This document shows, piece after piece, positions 21,351 to 32,640 of a DNA stretch of 64,000 bases. A program made the translations under genes and the position numbers. Source of the DNA: Gnetum montanum (taxonomy: Eukaryota > Streptophyta > Gnetopsida > Gnetales > Gnetaceae); the NCBI GenBank assembly GCA_015680685.1, contig MNCI01036463.1, forward strand, positions 639,240-703,239, written 5' to 3'. Under the pieces are notes generated by a model, which did not search any database, had not been told where the DNA came from, and worked only from the letters and a program-made list of their open reading frames with translations. Numbering within the stretch: position 1 is the stretch's first letter; every line of letters starts with the position of its first letter.

Positions 21351-22779
21351 TAGATCATCACTCCTATTATCGACCATAATAGGAAGCATGTCTTTACATG
21401 GTGTGGTTCTTGTGAAATAAGAAAAATATGGGAATTTAAAGCACATCCCTTAGACATAATAATTAGCTACAAGCACTAGTTATGATGTTATAAAGACATG
21501 TTACTTATGCGTAAAGACACACCTCTAACTAAGGCCCTTTCTTCCTTCTTCTATTTTCTGCTTCTCTTAGAGTGATGATTATCTTGTGGGAGTTATTGTG
21601 TACTTCTGATGATGTTGAGAAAGGATATGTTAATAAGAGGTTACTATCAATGGAATGGACTTGTTATTATGTATGGATGAACTAGTATCAGATCATCGTA
21701 ACCATAAACTCCACAAGCATTGTACACGATCTAGATCTAGATCACCTAATTGTCACTCTCTGCATACCATCATTCTTACCTCACCATTGATCACCTCATT
21801 GCCTCATACTATTGTCAATTGATGTATTTGTTATGGAAGTGACATAATCCTTGGACAATCTCTCACATGGATTTGAATTTTCACTTATATTAACCATTAA
21901 TCATCCTTGGTGCCTACAGACTCCTTGTGATGAAAGCATAAAAAGGCATGATAGGCATAAGCTTTCTTTCGGGAGGATCCACTTGCATATCCTTTGATCT
22001 CTTTAAGTTAAACTTCCTATCTCTTAGTCATTTCTCGAATCAATCTCACCAACTTATATTTTACAAGTCTAGTTTTTCTTTCTTCTAGCATTGTCAATTT
22101 ATCCAAATTTAATCCACTCTCCCTTCCCAATGCAATTACAACACTCTTCTATGTTTTTATCATCCTTCTATGTTTTTCTAGCTTCAATTGAACTTTTGTT
22201 TCATTCTAAAACTTACCAAAAATCCTCACTGTTCATATGAAAAGTATTGCTAAATATCACTATGTCAATGTAGCCCCATCAATGTAGTAAGATTTGTCAA
22301 CATAGCTACATCAATGCATCCTCATTGACACGGTACAAAAATACTATATATACACATGAAATTTAACCATTTTTGCATCATTTCACATTAAAGCATGAAG
22401 AGTTTTTCAAATTTCTTAGAGCCTAAGATCCTTCCAATAGTCATACCTCTTAAACCACTAACCTGATTCAACTCATTTTTTATTGTTGAGCTACCAGAGG
22501 TACACTTTATGTCATGGGAAACATAAATCTTTGGTTGCTTTTATAAGATTTTTTGAAATTTTCTTAACTTCCCAAGGATCATCCATTAAAATAATATAAA
22601 ATTACTCATCCAAAGTGGGTTAAACCTGATAAACAAACTCTATTAGCTAATTAAAAAATAATATAACTCACCAAGATCATAAACAAGCCTAAGCGTAATT
22701 TGGTCTAGTAATAAAGGCAACAAAAGAACTAAGGGTTATGAAGTAAAATGCTAATCCTAGATTATGTTTGTGATCATAG
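21351..22779 (+). other. 3' untranslated region and internal promoter region of element C
   Basis: 21385-22030 is collinear with 8190-8780 of element A (catggtgtggtt, aactaaggccctttc, aaccattaatcatcc, gggaggatccacttgcatatcc). From about 22260 it contains LTR-U3-like words (ATGTAGCCCCATCAATGTA and cctcattgacac), then the TATA box at 22345. The stretch ends at the AG preceding the ORF start. Confidence 0.6.
22345..22352 (+). promoter_or_regulatory. Internal TATA box upstream of third ORF, element C
   Basis: TATATATA in actatatatacaca, 435 bp before the ORF start. The 80 bp upstream share words with this element's own LTR U3: ATGTAGCCCCRTYRATGTA at about 22270 and 25888, and ccattgaca-like at 22322 and 25911. 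Candidate internal promoter. Confidence 0.5.
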
Positions 22780-25614
22780 ATGGTACTAAAAAAAAGGATG
22801 ATAAGAGGGAGGATCCTCCTAGCCTAGGGAGAAGTGACTAAGAGGAGGAAGGAGCCAATGGCAACAACCACAAAAATCTTGGGAGTAAGCAACTGAAGTA
22901 ACCTATGCAATGGGATTCCTTTAGGAGGAGCCTAAAGTGAAATCTATCCAACAAATTTTGACTAAAGAAATAGGCCAATTCATATTAGATGATGTCCCCA
23001 GGCCAAGGTCTAACCTTGAAGTTACCCTTACAAAGGCTTACGTAGAGAAAATAAGGACCAAAGAGGTCCAAAGTTCCATTCTCCAAGAGTTGAGCTTTGG
23101 ATCCTTCTTGGAATTAGTGTTTGAAGAAGTTTCCACATAACTATAGGAGTCTCCCATGTGATCCATTCTCTCAAATAGTGAAGAATGGTACATTGGAAAG
23201 ACTTACCTACTCTAAAACAAATAACATGAAGACACATCTGTAAAGTTCAAAGACATCACCATTTTCTAGTTAGTTGAGGCCATTGTAGAGGTTCTCAATT
23301 TGCCCAACACTAGGGCAAAGTTGGCAGAAATTTCTACACAAGAAAATCCTAAAGCTAAGAAGGAATGGGTCCAGTGATGCTATGGAGTCAACCATAAGGA
23401 GTACGGTGCCCTCACAAAGGTGTAGCATGTGTATTTCAAGATTACAACCTATAATCTAAACATAATGGTGAGACCTAGCAAGGTCACATCCTTCTCTACC
23501 TGGGCATGCACTACTCTAAGTTAAAAATTACCATTCAACCTTCCCTAGATTATTTATCTAAAGATGGAAAAGCACTTTAAGAAAAATAAGAAGGGAAGGA
23601 AGATGCTCCACTTTTCATGCATCATTTGCAAATTACACAAGAGAGGAGGGATAATGTACTATGCCAATGACATGATAAGTCATGCTCCTATCACATCATG
23701 GCAAGAGATGATGAAAGATAAGGCAATAGCTAAGTTACAAGAGGAGGAGAGGCCACTACCATCACCACCTATAGGAGAAACACACTAGAGGTTCTTGGGG
23801 CTACCAAAGGCTTAGAAAGCTATAGGAGTAACATCAAGGCTTAGTAGGTGGTGGAGAGTGCTTAGTTTACTATCCAACCTTGAGCCATTTTAATAAGATC
23901 ACTAGGACCATCATCTGGTTGGACTAGGAAATAGCCCCATTATTCTCACCTCATGGAACTAGGCACCAAGAAGATCCAATTCAAATGATCAAGAGGTCAT
24001 AATGTCCATTCCTAGATAAACATTCCTTAAAATTTCAAGGAATGTTACAACCTTTTTCATTAGGTTGGAGGAAGGTTAGGAGATGACTATCCTATTTCTG
24101 CAACATGATGGCTAGGAAATAGTGGAAGAAGTGGTGGTTGACAAGGTGGCCAAAGCCCTAAATGGTTCTATAGTGATCATACTAGATATTGTTACAATGG
24201 TAGACATCCATGGAACCACAGGAGTATGGAGTGGTCAATTAAATGTTGTCCAACAAAAGGAAGTGTTGGAACGACTAGTAGAGACTAGGGAACCACTTCT
24301 AGAGATCTTTGATCTTTTAGATGAGATCACTATGAACCAATCACAATGCTTAAGATGAAGGAAAAATTGCTAATTACCAATGCTCAACTGAAGAAAGCCG
24401 CCAATGCCAATTATTAGTTGGCTACTAAGATTTCTGAGTTATGTGCCCATCTCTCCCATCCTACCATTCCTAGGCTAGAGCTTACTAGGAATGAAGCTTT
24501 TGAGTAGCTTCAGCACAGATTACAAGAGGTTGAAAATGCAAAGGAGATAGTGATCTTTGATGTTTCATTGTCAAAAGCCATGATCTTCAACACCAACAAG
24601 GACTTGTTGCAAGTCCAAATGGAGAACTTAGTCTTAACCAAAGATAATCATCACCTACAAAATATTAAGTGAAAAAAGAACCAATTCACTAAATTCATTT
24701 ACCAATACTAGGAGTATCTAGACAAAGTAAATCTAGATCTGAGAAAGTTGATAGTGAAGAACTATAATCTCTCGATGAAGGGAGTCCGTGTGCTTTGCCA
24801 AAATATAGCCATCATGATAACCACTTCAAAGAATGAAGTCCTAAAATTTGAATGGATGAAACATCATTACAGGAACCAAGTTAAGCTTCTCAAAGAGATG
24901 AATGAAAATAAGATTCAATTAGCAAAGGCAAAGATGAACTTGGCCCTTCAACAACTCCAACAACAAGGCGATGTGTGATAGCCCATCTTTCATGAACTAA
25001 ACGCATCCAACAAAGGTGAAATTTGCTTGAGGAAGTTGCAAATCAAGGAGATGATAGAATATATAGAACTTACCAACCTTTATTACACAAACTTGGTGAT
25101 GTTGACAATAAGAAGGTCAAGGTTTGAATTGCAAAAACATGTGGCTAGTTCCTACCTTCTTTATGAAGTAGAATTTAAGCATCATAAAGAGACAAAAAAA
25201 TAGTTGGAGATAGCCAACATAGAACTTGAAGTTCTCAAGAGAAAGTTCACTAATCAACAATCTATTGTTAAGAACATAACTAGAAGGATGAATGACTATT
25301 ATGAGCTACAAAACCTAGTAAAGACATTCGACATTGAACATAAGCAATGTGTAGCCTAGTTCATTAACAAGAAGGAATTGTTTCCTTCAATGTTGTGGCT
25401 ATGGAATATCCCTACACCAACCCACATCAATGAAGCCATGTGGACTGCTTATGACCCATGTGGAAAAGAAGGAAAGATAAACACATTACTAGATGCTTTC
25501 AAACTCCCAGTAGAAGTAGTGGTAGCAGCAGGTTAGTGTCAACCTCCACTCGTGTTGGAACCTAGTGAAGGATCTTCAACATTAGAAGAGCCTCTACCTT
25601 TGGACACTATTTGA
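22780..25614 (+). pseudogene. Third ORF (3' ORF) of element C
   Basis: About 2.8 kb between integrase position and 3' LTR, decayed by stops and shifts. The start at 22780 (MVLKKKDD) is chosen because D, E and F start at the same place, each ATG directly after AG. Conserved parts in order: ELSFGSFLEL near 23083; EEWYIGKTY near 23180; VLERLVETREPLLEIFDLL near 24265; a long charged coiled-coil-like part (24500-25350); SMLWLWNIPTPTH near 25390; and the C-terminus EEPLPLDTI followed by TGA at 25612. No transmembrane segment, protease, polymerase or zinc finger is visible. Function unknown; the position is that of the env-like ORF of Athila elements, but the protein does not look like an envelope. 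Confidence 0.65.
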
Positions 25615-25845
25615 GAATTCTTCATGTCTTTGGCAATTTTAGGAGTGCCTATTGTAATTTTTGATAAAGTATACAAATCTTGTTGTAATGAACACTCATT
25701 TTTGAAATAATGTACAATCTAGAACTCAGAGTTTGCTAGATTTAGTCTATCTATCTATTTATCTTTTTGTTTAAATTCCATAACTTCCCAATTTTGTAAG
25801 AAGCTCAATCCTACTTTTGTTCACTTGAGGACAATTTTTTAGTTA

Positions 25846-25857
25846 GTTGTGGGGGTA
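25846..25857 (+). other. Polypurine tract of element C
   Basis: gttgtgggggta directly before the LTR start, preceded by the family block cttgaggacaattttttagtta. Confidence 0.8.
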
Positions 25858-26434
25858 TGATGAGTTATGATTAGATAGGTTGCATTGATGTAGCCCCGTT
25901 GATGTATCCCCATTGACATAGGATAAGATGCATGACACAGATGCATTGACACTAATGCAAGAAATGCCTATATAAATACATTCATCACTTGCATTTATGA
26001 CTTAAAAATCATAACATACCCAAGTTCTTGTAGTTTCTCCTTTCTAGAGTTAGAATATTTTTCCTCCAAGTGTTCACATTATAAATTTAAGAGATTGTAT
26101 GGTGCTTTATTCGAGTGCCTATGTACTTGAATGCGTTAGCATGAAAAACAATAAAGTCAAGATTTTCTACATCCATTATATCACTTAGATTAATTTACTC
26201 TTTACATTTAGCACTTTAATTTTCATGCAATTTACATTCATGGCTTTAAATAGTTAATGTAATTAACCATAATTACGTAAGCACAACCACTTTGAACATA
26301 ATGTATTGGACTTGGTAGTCCTAGTAGTAGACATATGGTATGCCCAATAATAGCTACTTGGTAACCTAGTCACATTAATACTAGTTTGAGATGTGTACGG
26401 CAAGTGGGAATGATTAATTTATGTTAGGATAGTT
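25858..26434 (+). repeat. 3' LTR of element C, part before the LINE
   Basis: Starts TGATGAGTTATG after the polypurine tract. U3 holds alternating gcattgatgtagcccc-type words and the TATA box. R-U5 landmarks match the family (tttattcgagtgcc, cttggtaacctag, atgtgtacggcaagtggg). Interrupted at 26434 by the LINE. Confidence 0.8.
25971..25978 (+). promoter_or_regulatory. TATA box in LTR of element C
   Basis: TATAAATA in gcctatataaatacattc, 114 bp after the LTR start, at the same place as in element A. Confidence 0.6.
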
Positions 26435-26802
26435 TTTTTCTTTTAGGAAAAGGAAAACCTGGTTCTATAGTGGCTAGGGAACAACTAACAATGTAAGGAA
26501 AAATTAAGAACATCTAAGAAAATGAAAAATGGTGGAGCAATCAACTAAAAACAATGAGTAGAGAAAGCCCAATCACACCATTCATGCTAGAAAACCCATT
26601 GGTTGTGAAGTATCCACATTGTATGCAAAGTTGTTGCCACAAGGGTTTTGTGTTTATGCCTCTTCCATTTGTCCCAACTTTGAGGGATGCGAGTTAGTAA
26701 ATCATTTAGGGATCACCAACACCCACATGTGCCTATTAAGCATATAAGCTCATTTGAAAAAGATTGGCCAGCCAAATAGCTAAAAAGGTAGTGGTTAATG
26801 GT

Positions 26803-28419
26803 CTATGGTAGAGTCCCATAATGGGCACATGTGCTATCATCAATCAAGCCTTTATCAGATAGAAGCACCTTCGCAAGCAATCTACCATGTAAACATTTAG
26901 AAATAAAAACTTTGTATTTAGGAATAATAACATCATGCCACCATGGCTCTTTTATGAGATCTTTGATACTTGGTGCAAAGGTTTGTATAGGCCTCACTTA
27001 GCTTATATTGAGCTAAGTGACCTCATTACACAACCTAATTTTTAACTCTGATATTTTGTTGGAACCAAGGCCTTAATTTTTCAAAGCTCTACCATGTTTG
27101 ACTCACTCTAATAATGGTTGGAGCATGATGAAACAAAGTGTTATTATAAAGATATTTGGCTTGCATTACTTAAACCCATGTTTGTCTCTTGTATAAACTT
27201 GCCAAATAAGCTTCCCAAGTAATGTGAAATTATTGTGATGTAAGTGTTGAATACCCCAACCTCCTTCTTGGACTAGATGACAAATATTATCCCAATTAAT
27301 TAAGTGGAAATTATGTTCTTTAACATGAGACCAATGAAAATGTCTTTCCAACTTTTTCAAATGATGCAACACTACTTTTGATGCTTTATAATAGTATAAA
27401 AAAAAAAGGGAAGTTGCTTAAAGAATTTAGTGAAGCAACTAAAGCCTCCCTACTTGATTCAAAAGCTTTTCTTTCCAAGTCAATAGTACTTTCTTTATTT
27501 TCTGAATGGCTTCCTCCCACAAATTAATTATCATACGTTCTAAGAACAAAGGAATACCCAAATACTTAGTAAGTAGTGTGCCTTCTTAACACTAAAGTTT
27601 AAAGCAAACCTCTTGAAAAACACTTGCTAGTATTTCAAAATTGAAAACCCTACTTTTGTGAAATTGATTTAAAATCCTGAAGCTTTGGAAAAAACATTAA
27701 GATAATCAAAAGCATGAGTGAGCATAGAAGCAGTTTCCTATAGAAAAATAAATGTATCATCAACAAACTAAGAGTGTGAAAAATCAAAGCATCCATGAGA
27801 TAGGATAATTCCCTTGATAATTTGTTGCGTTTTGAATTTTCTAATAATGGAACCAAGCCCTTCCATTTCCATAAGAAACAAATAAGGAGAGATAGGGTCA
27901 CCTTGGTAAACCCCATGTTTGTTCAAAAACTCACCAATAAGCATCCCATTAATCAATAGAGAAAAGCGGATGCCTTTATAACATTGACCCAATTTATGAA
28001 TCCAATGTTCTAGAAAATCAAACTAATATAACATTGCATCTAGAATATCTTCAGATATTTTTTCATAGGCTTTGCTAATGTCTAATTTTAGAACCACATT
28101 TGGGGTCTTTTGTAGATAAGCCGAATGAAGAAGGTCTTGAGTGAGAAGAAATTGATCTATAATATACCTACTAGAAAAAAAATCAACTTGCTCAGGTGCA
28201 ACAATTGATTAGAGAACTTTTTGCACTTAATTGACCATAAACTTGGAGATAATCTTATAACTGGTATTACATAAGATAATTGGCCTAAAATATTTGATGT
28301 TGCTTGCCCTAGATATTTTTGGTAGTAGGAAGATCCAAGTGATGTTGAATGCACTTAGAATACAATCTATTCTCCAAAATTCAAACACCAAATCAGAAAT
28401 GTCTTTACCAACAATGTGC
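26803..28419 (-). pseudogene. LINE reverse transcriptase and C-terminal domain
   Basis: Reading down the minus strand, RT blocks appear in order: FRPIILCNTSYKIISK near 28285, QDLLHSAYLQKTPNVVLKLDISKAYE in pieces near 28140-28070, KGIRFSLLINGM and QGDPISPYLFLM near 27980-27870, and the catalytic FVDD at 27767-27756. Further on are LVQEGGWGIQHLHHNN near 27280 and a zf-RVT-like end at 26997-26803 (IPKYKVFISKCLHGRLL, STCAHYG, with the second Cys lost). RT performs target-primed reverse transcription. Stops and frame changes make it inactive. Confidence 0.85.
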
Positions 28420-28752
28420 NAATTTTTGTCAGGATTTATTAGGCACTAGAATAGATATAGATCAAGATGCTATGAAGGAAGTGTTAGGGGGGATTTGAGG
28501 CCAAACTCATAGCCCCTAACATCCATATGCTTAATATGGCCCCAATGGTGGATGAAGTGTGCAACACCATCCAAAACATAGCGAATAACAAAGCCCCTGG
28601 CTCAAAAAGTTTTACAATTGAATTTTTAAAAACTTTTTGGCACATTGTTGGTAAAGACATTTCTGATTTGGTGTTTGAATTTTGGAGAATAGATTGTATT
28701 CTAAGTGCATTCAACATCACTTGGATCTTCCTACTACCAAAAATATCTAGGG
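28307..28752. repeat. Exact 113-bp inverted repeat (assembly overlap)
   Basis: Arms 28307-28419 and 28640-28752 are identical in inverted orientation by eye. Every other repeat pair in this window is visibly diverged, so exact identity points to one stretch represented twice. Confidence 0.85.
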
Positions 28753-28753
28753 N
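28420..28753. other. Misoriented block bounded by single Ns
   Basis: N at 28420 and N at 28753 enclose 332 bp that read in the wrong direction. The inner segment 28640-28752 is, by eye, an exact reverse complement of 28307-28419 (113 bp). Flipping the block and merging this overlap restores a continuous LINE RT frame into the minus-strand RT. This is the signature of a contig placed backwards, not of biology. Confidence 0.85.
28506..28752 (+). pseudogene. N-terminal part of the LINE RT, in the reversed block
   Basis: Plus-strand frame with the typical plant LINE RT start: VDEVCNTIQNIANNKAPG, EFLKTFWHIVGKDISDLV, and FNITWIFLLPKIS. It is the missing upstream part of the RT encoded on the opposite strand at 28306 and below, and belongs there after flipping the block. 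Confidence 0.85.
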
Positions 28754-28784
28754 TTGTTGAATACTCTTCAATTTCTGAAACACC

Positions 28785-29109
28785 TATGTTAGGATAGTTA
28801 GTTACTAGATTAGTTGATTTGTTAGATAATTAATTGTTAAATCTCTATTCACTCATCTAGCCATTAGGATTAAATATATATATTAAAAACACTTATAAAA
28901 ATATATGCCATGTGCCTTAACTCACACTAAACCATATGTATTGATCACACATAAGTATGAGTTAGGAACACAATAATTGTTTAACTCCACAATTCACTCT
29001 TTAGGACTATAGGAAAACTTCGAAGACTAAATCTTCAAAATTTGACTGGACTGCTAGTAAACACTTATGATTCATATGGTTATGCATATGTGATACCTGC
29101 TACTCTTCA
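28785..29109 (+). repeat. 3' LTR of element C, part after the LINE
   Basis: Resumes with the duplicated target tatgttaggatagtt and follows the family U5 order: gattag, aaatatatatattaaaaacac, ccttaactcacactaaacc, then tatgattcatatggttatgcatatgtgatacc, ending ctactcttca. It aligns with 10018-10316 of element A. Confidence 0.7.
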
Positions 29110-31690
29110 CCTAGGCCCCTCATGATTTGGTATAATATTTGGTGTGAAGCCATACTTCACCTCTCTAATTCAAGTTGACCTACATATTTGTAACCCTAAT
29201 AGAATCAAATGTCATATAGTTCTCTCTATATAGAGGGATGATAAGGGGAAGAGTAGGGGCAAAGATTGTGGTGCTTCATTATTCCTTGGAAACACCAAGT
29301 CAAAGTGATTTTTCTAATACTTAAGTGTCACAAATGGATAGCTCAAAGTATTTCATGGTCTGAGACTTTATATATATATATAATTATTCCCTATACAAAA
29401 GAAGCAATGATCTTAGAGTGGAGCCTAGGATAAGCTTCAAGTGTATACTTCTCATACTAGATCAAACTTTATCAAATTTGGAGAGTGACCTATCTCTAAT
29501 GAAGTTTAGCTTAAAGAAAAGTACCAACCCTGAAGACCTATTACACTCCTCTAACCAAATCCTTGCATGAAATGTTAAGAATAATTAGTGAAATCCAAGA
29601 AACCATCCCTACTCAATGACAAGAGAGATACAGTCAACCCAAAGGACCAACATTGCTAAGGTGTCCCTTAGATTCATTTCTTATTAGGTCTAAGAGACTA
29701 GTCCTCCTATATAGTCTCATACCTATGCAAGAAAACATGCTCCTCTCTTACAAGTCTAGCCAATACCTTCCAAATGGCTACTTGACACTTATCAATGAGA
29801 TGCTCTTTTTATATATATTTAATTTGAAGACTTGCTAAGATTTATTTTCAACCCTAGCAATGGACTTGTGAGACCTCATCTTAGAGAGTGTATACTTCAT
29901 GGGAGTGTTGCCTCAACAAGTAAACCTAAAATTTGCTAGAACCCCAGGTTCCTCATCTGGCCTTAAGACCAAGAAGTCTCACCAATTTAACTAATGAAGT
30001 ATTAGATAACCAAGTCAACATCAAATCCATTATTTTTAGATCATAAACTCATGCTAATAGGAAGAAAGAAACATAAAGACCTACTCCTAAACAAGGTCCA
30101 TCGATAGACCAATTATCATAACCTCACTATCATAAGACAAATCAACATCATAATTCATCTTGCGATTGTGGAACAATGCATCCATCTCTATTTTAATGGA
30201 TAAGATCAAATTTGTTTAGAAAACTTCTCTAAGTTGCAATTGAGAGATCTCATACACTCATTAACATCTTAAAATCTCAAGTATGTACAACACATAATTT
30301 AACTACTTAGACGTTAAAAGGAACTAAGGACAGTTTGAGGATTGGCCCTATAATGGTCCTCATCTCAAGCCATCTGACATAGCAATAATACACAACAAAA
30401 GGGACAATAATTTGAAGTCTACTAATAATATTTGACCACTCTACCATAGGAAATAGGACAAACATCATTCTTCTTTAAGTGTTTTTGAATGAAGGAAAGC
30501 ACTTAGCATACTCCCATAAAATAGGTTTCTGCCATAGAATTTAGGGGATAACTGAGTCCTTGGGATTTATAACTCTTATCATACTAGAAATAGTTAAATA
30601 GCATAACTGGCCACTAGGGATTTATGTTATTGTCAAGTTGAATAAAAGACTTAAGGAATTCCCATTGTGAGGTTGCTCCCTAAAATAAATCCACCATGTA
30701 ATCTACATCATATCTATCATACATGCAAAGGAAAAGCTATAAAAAAGAAGATTAAAGAAGAAAAAGGAAAAATAATTTAAGATGATTTGAAGAAATTACA
30801 AATAAACAAAGATCTAGCTTTTCATAGAGGTGAATGGTGAAAAAAATTCATGTAACTAACCCCATTCTATTTGAACAAGGCTAGGATGATGATAATTAAT
30901 ATTTGTACTTGTGCCATAGGAAGTGTTGATTCAAAAAGACAAATAGCTCATATGACAATTCTATCCTTATCTAAGAAAAATAATGTGAGCTCAAAGGTCA
31001 AAACTAATATTAACAAGTAGGCTACAATTGATGGTGTAGATTTTTGATATAAAGTTAATATTAAATGACAAAGTAATGGTGATGCAAAATATGTACCACC
31101 ATTTTCTTGTATTTTTCCAAATGCTAGTATGTCACCATAACTTTCTATGTTCAAATCTTTTTGCTATTTTAAGTTAAAGCTTATATGTTAATAGTGACAT
31201 GAATGTTGTTAGGATAGGGGTTATCCCGCCAACCAACAAATAATTTTTCTCTTTTTAATTTATAGAAAATATTAATTATTATGTTGTATACTTGAGGAGA
31301 CATTAGTATAATTAAAAAGATTTTTTTTTCTTATTTTTTTATGTTATCTACTAAGTGTTTGACAAACTTTGTCTTTGTCTGACAAATTCTCTCTTATTAG
31401 TTTGAATCCAATTTTTATGACTTGAGAGTCTATGGTGATTTTTAAGTCATCAATAAACTTTTAGCTATTCTTCATTCTTCATCAAACCATTATTGATTAG
31501 TTGCATTTTGACATTTGAAAATATTAAGGACAATTGTATTTAGAGTTTTTGTAAGGCTCATATTTGGATTCCAAATCTTTTGAATTCTATTTTGAAAATC
31601 CTCATTCTTTTTAACAATTATTCTAAAGTAATTTTACCTTAAAGATCAATAATAAGATTCAACTATTTCTTCACTTGCTTCAAACATTTA
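29110..31690. other. AT-rich DNA, nothing recognised
   Basis: No open frame with family features on either strand. A (TA)n run lies at about 29371-29382. Possibly old transposon debris. Confidence 0.5.
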
Positions 31691-31699
31691 ATGCTACTA

Positions 31700-32640
31700 A
31701 CATTCTCTATGCTAGAAAGAAAAAAAATCATGAGTCAAGCTATATTGCGGTCCTACAAAAGTAAAGAAAGTTGATGTTGGATGCTTATTGATGTTATTTA
31801 AAACTAATAGATCTAGTCCTTGTCTATAGTCTAATAAATGATTTCTCTTGTAGTTGGCTTCCTTATCTTTAGAGCATTAATTTCATTTTGCACTTTTGTC
31901 ATATTCTAAAAGCCTTGAGGATTCTAGTAGCTATTAAGGATATAATCAAAACTAATTCCAGTATTAAAATCACCCCAAAGAAAAAAATTTTATCTAGAAG
32001 TAAAACTAGGAGTATCTACATTAATGGATTGAAAGGAAAAATGTTATCATAAACCTTATTGATCATATAGAGGAGCTTCTCTGTGTGTAAAGTGGCAACA
32101 AGCTAACAATAAAAATATTTTTTTTGTAATATTTTTAGCAAAATATAATGACTATATTGATCTATCATTTTTATTGGAACTTTCTTATGAAGAGAGTTTT
32201 GAATCAAAACGTTCAAACCTCCAAATGGTCTTCAACAATGTGTATTTCTTTAATAAATAAAAGATAAATAAAAAATTTTGTAAAGTTTGTAGTTTCCCAT
32301 GTCTAAAGGTCAAATTTATTAAAGATATATTATATAATATCTTCACTTTATGTACTATTACAAAAAGATATTAAAGTTATTGTTGATGATGAAAATTCCT
32401 AACCAAAATAGCCAAACTTTCAAATGGTCTTTCAAAATCCACATTCAAGATACCCTTCCTTATGAAGTTCTCTAATTCTACTTTTCACAAAATTTCCAAG
32501 ATTCCCTAGTTCATCAACATAAGCATTATCTATACCCCACATACCCTAGAACAAAAAGATGCCCTAAGTAACCTTCTATAAAGGCCACATGCTACATTTT
32601 TTTACAAGTTCCTCTTTCTTTGTATTGCTTCTACTCATAG
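31700..32640 (-). pseudogene. Faint LINE endonuclease-like relict
   Basis: On the minus strand a FFLWGDFN-like box (31977-31963) lies between weak LVATLHTEKL (about 32100) and LDLLVLNN plus FFTFVGPQ (about 31815-31755). This is the order of an APE-type LINE endonuclease. Many stops. It is about 3 kb from the RT-bearing LINE and outside its target duplication, so it is a different element. Could be chance similarity in part. Confidence 0.35.

Larger units (their letters stand above)
26435..28784 (-). mobile_element. 5'-truncated LINE inserted in the LTR of element C
   Basis: Minus-strand LINE. The poly-A tail reads as a T run at 26433-26439. An exact 15-bp target duplication, tatgttaggatagtt, flanks it at 26420-26434 and 28785-28799. 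It carries RT, the post-RT region and a zf-RVT-like end but no endonuclease, so it is 5'-truncated as usual for LINEs. The stretch includes the reversed block 28421-28752. Once that is corrected the element is about 2.2 kb. Confidence 0.88.
21351..29109 (+). mobile_element. Element C: 3' half of an A-family gypsy element
   Basis: Starts at about 21380 in sequence equivalent to 8190 of element A and lacks gag and pol. It keeps the 3' untranslated region, the third ORF (22780-25614), the polypurine tract and a 3' LTR that is split by a LINE. The LTR ends near 29109 (acttatgattcatatggt... ctactcttca), aligning with the end of the element A LTR at 10316. The 5' part is truncated at the border with element B. 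Confidence 0.75.

Noticed and set aside
22780-25614. Calling the third ORF an envelope gene
   Set aside because: Position fits, but no signal peptide, membrane segment or glycosylation-rich domain is visible; the protein looks soluble and coiled-coil-like.
28307-28752. Natural hairpin or MITE at the exact 113-bp inverted repeat
   Set aside because: Exact identity, flanking Ns and restored RT frame after flipping all point to assembly.
28484-28783. 99-codon minus-strand frame across the N at 28753
   Set aside because: Antisense of the reversed RT block and spans an assembly join.
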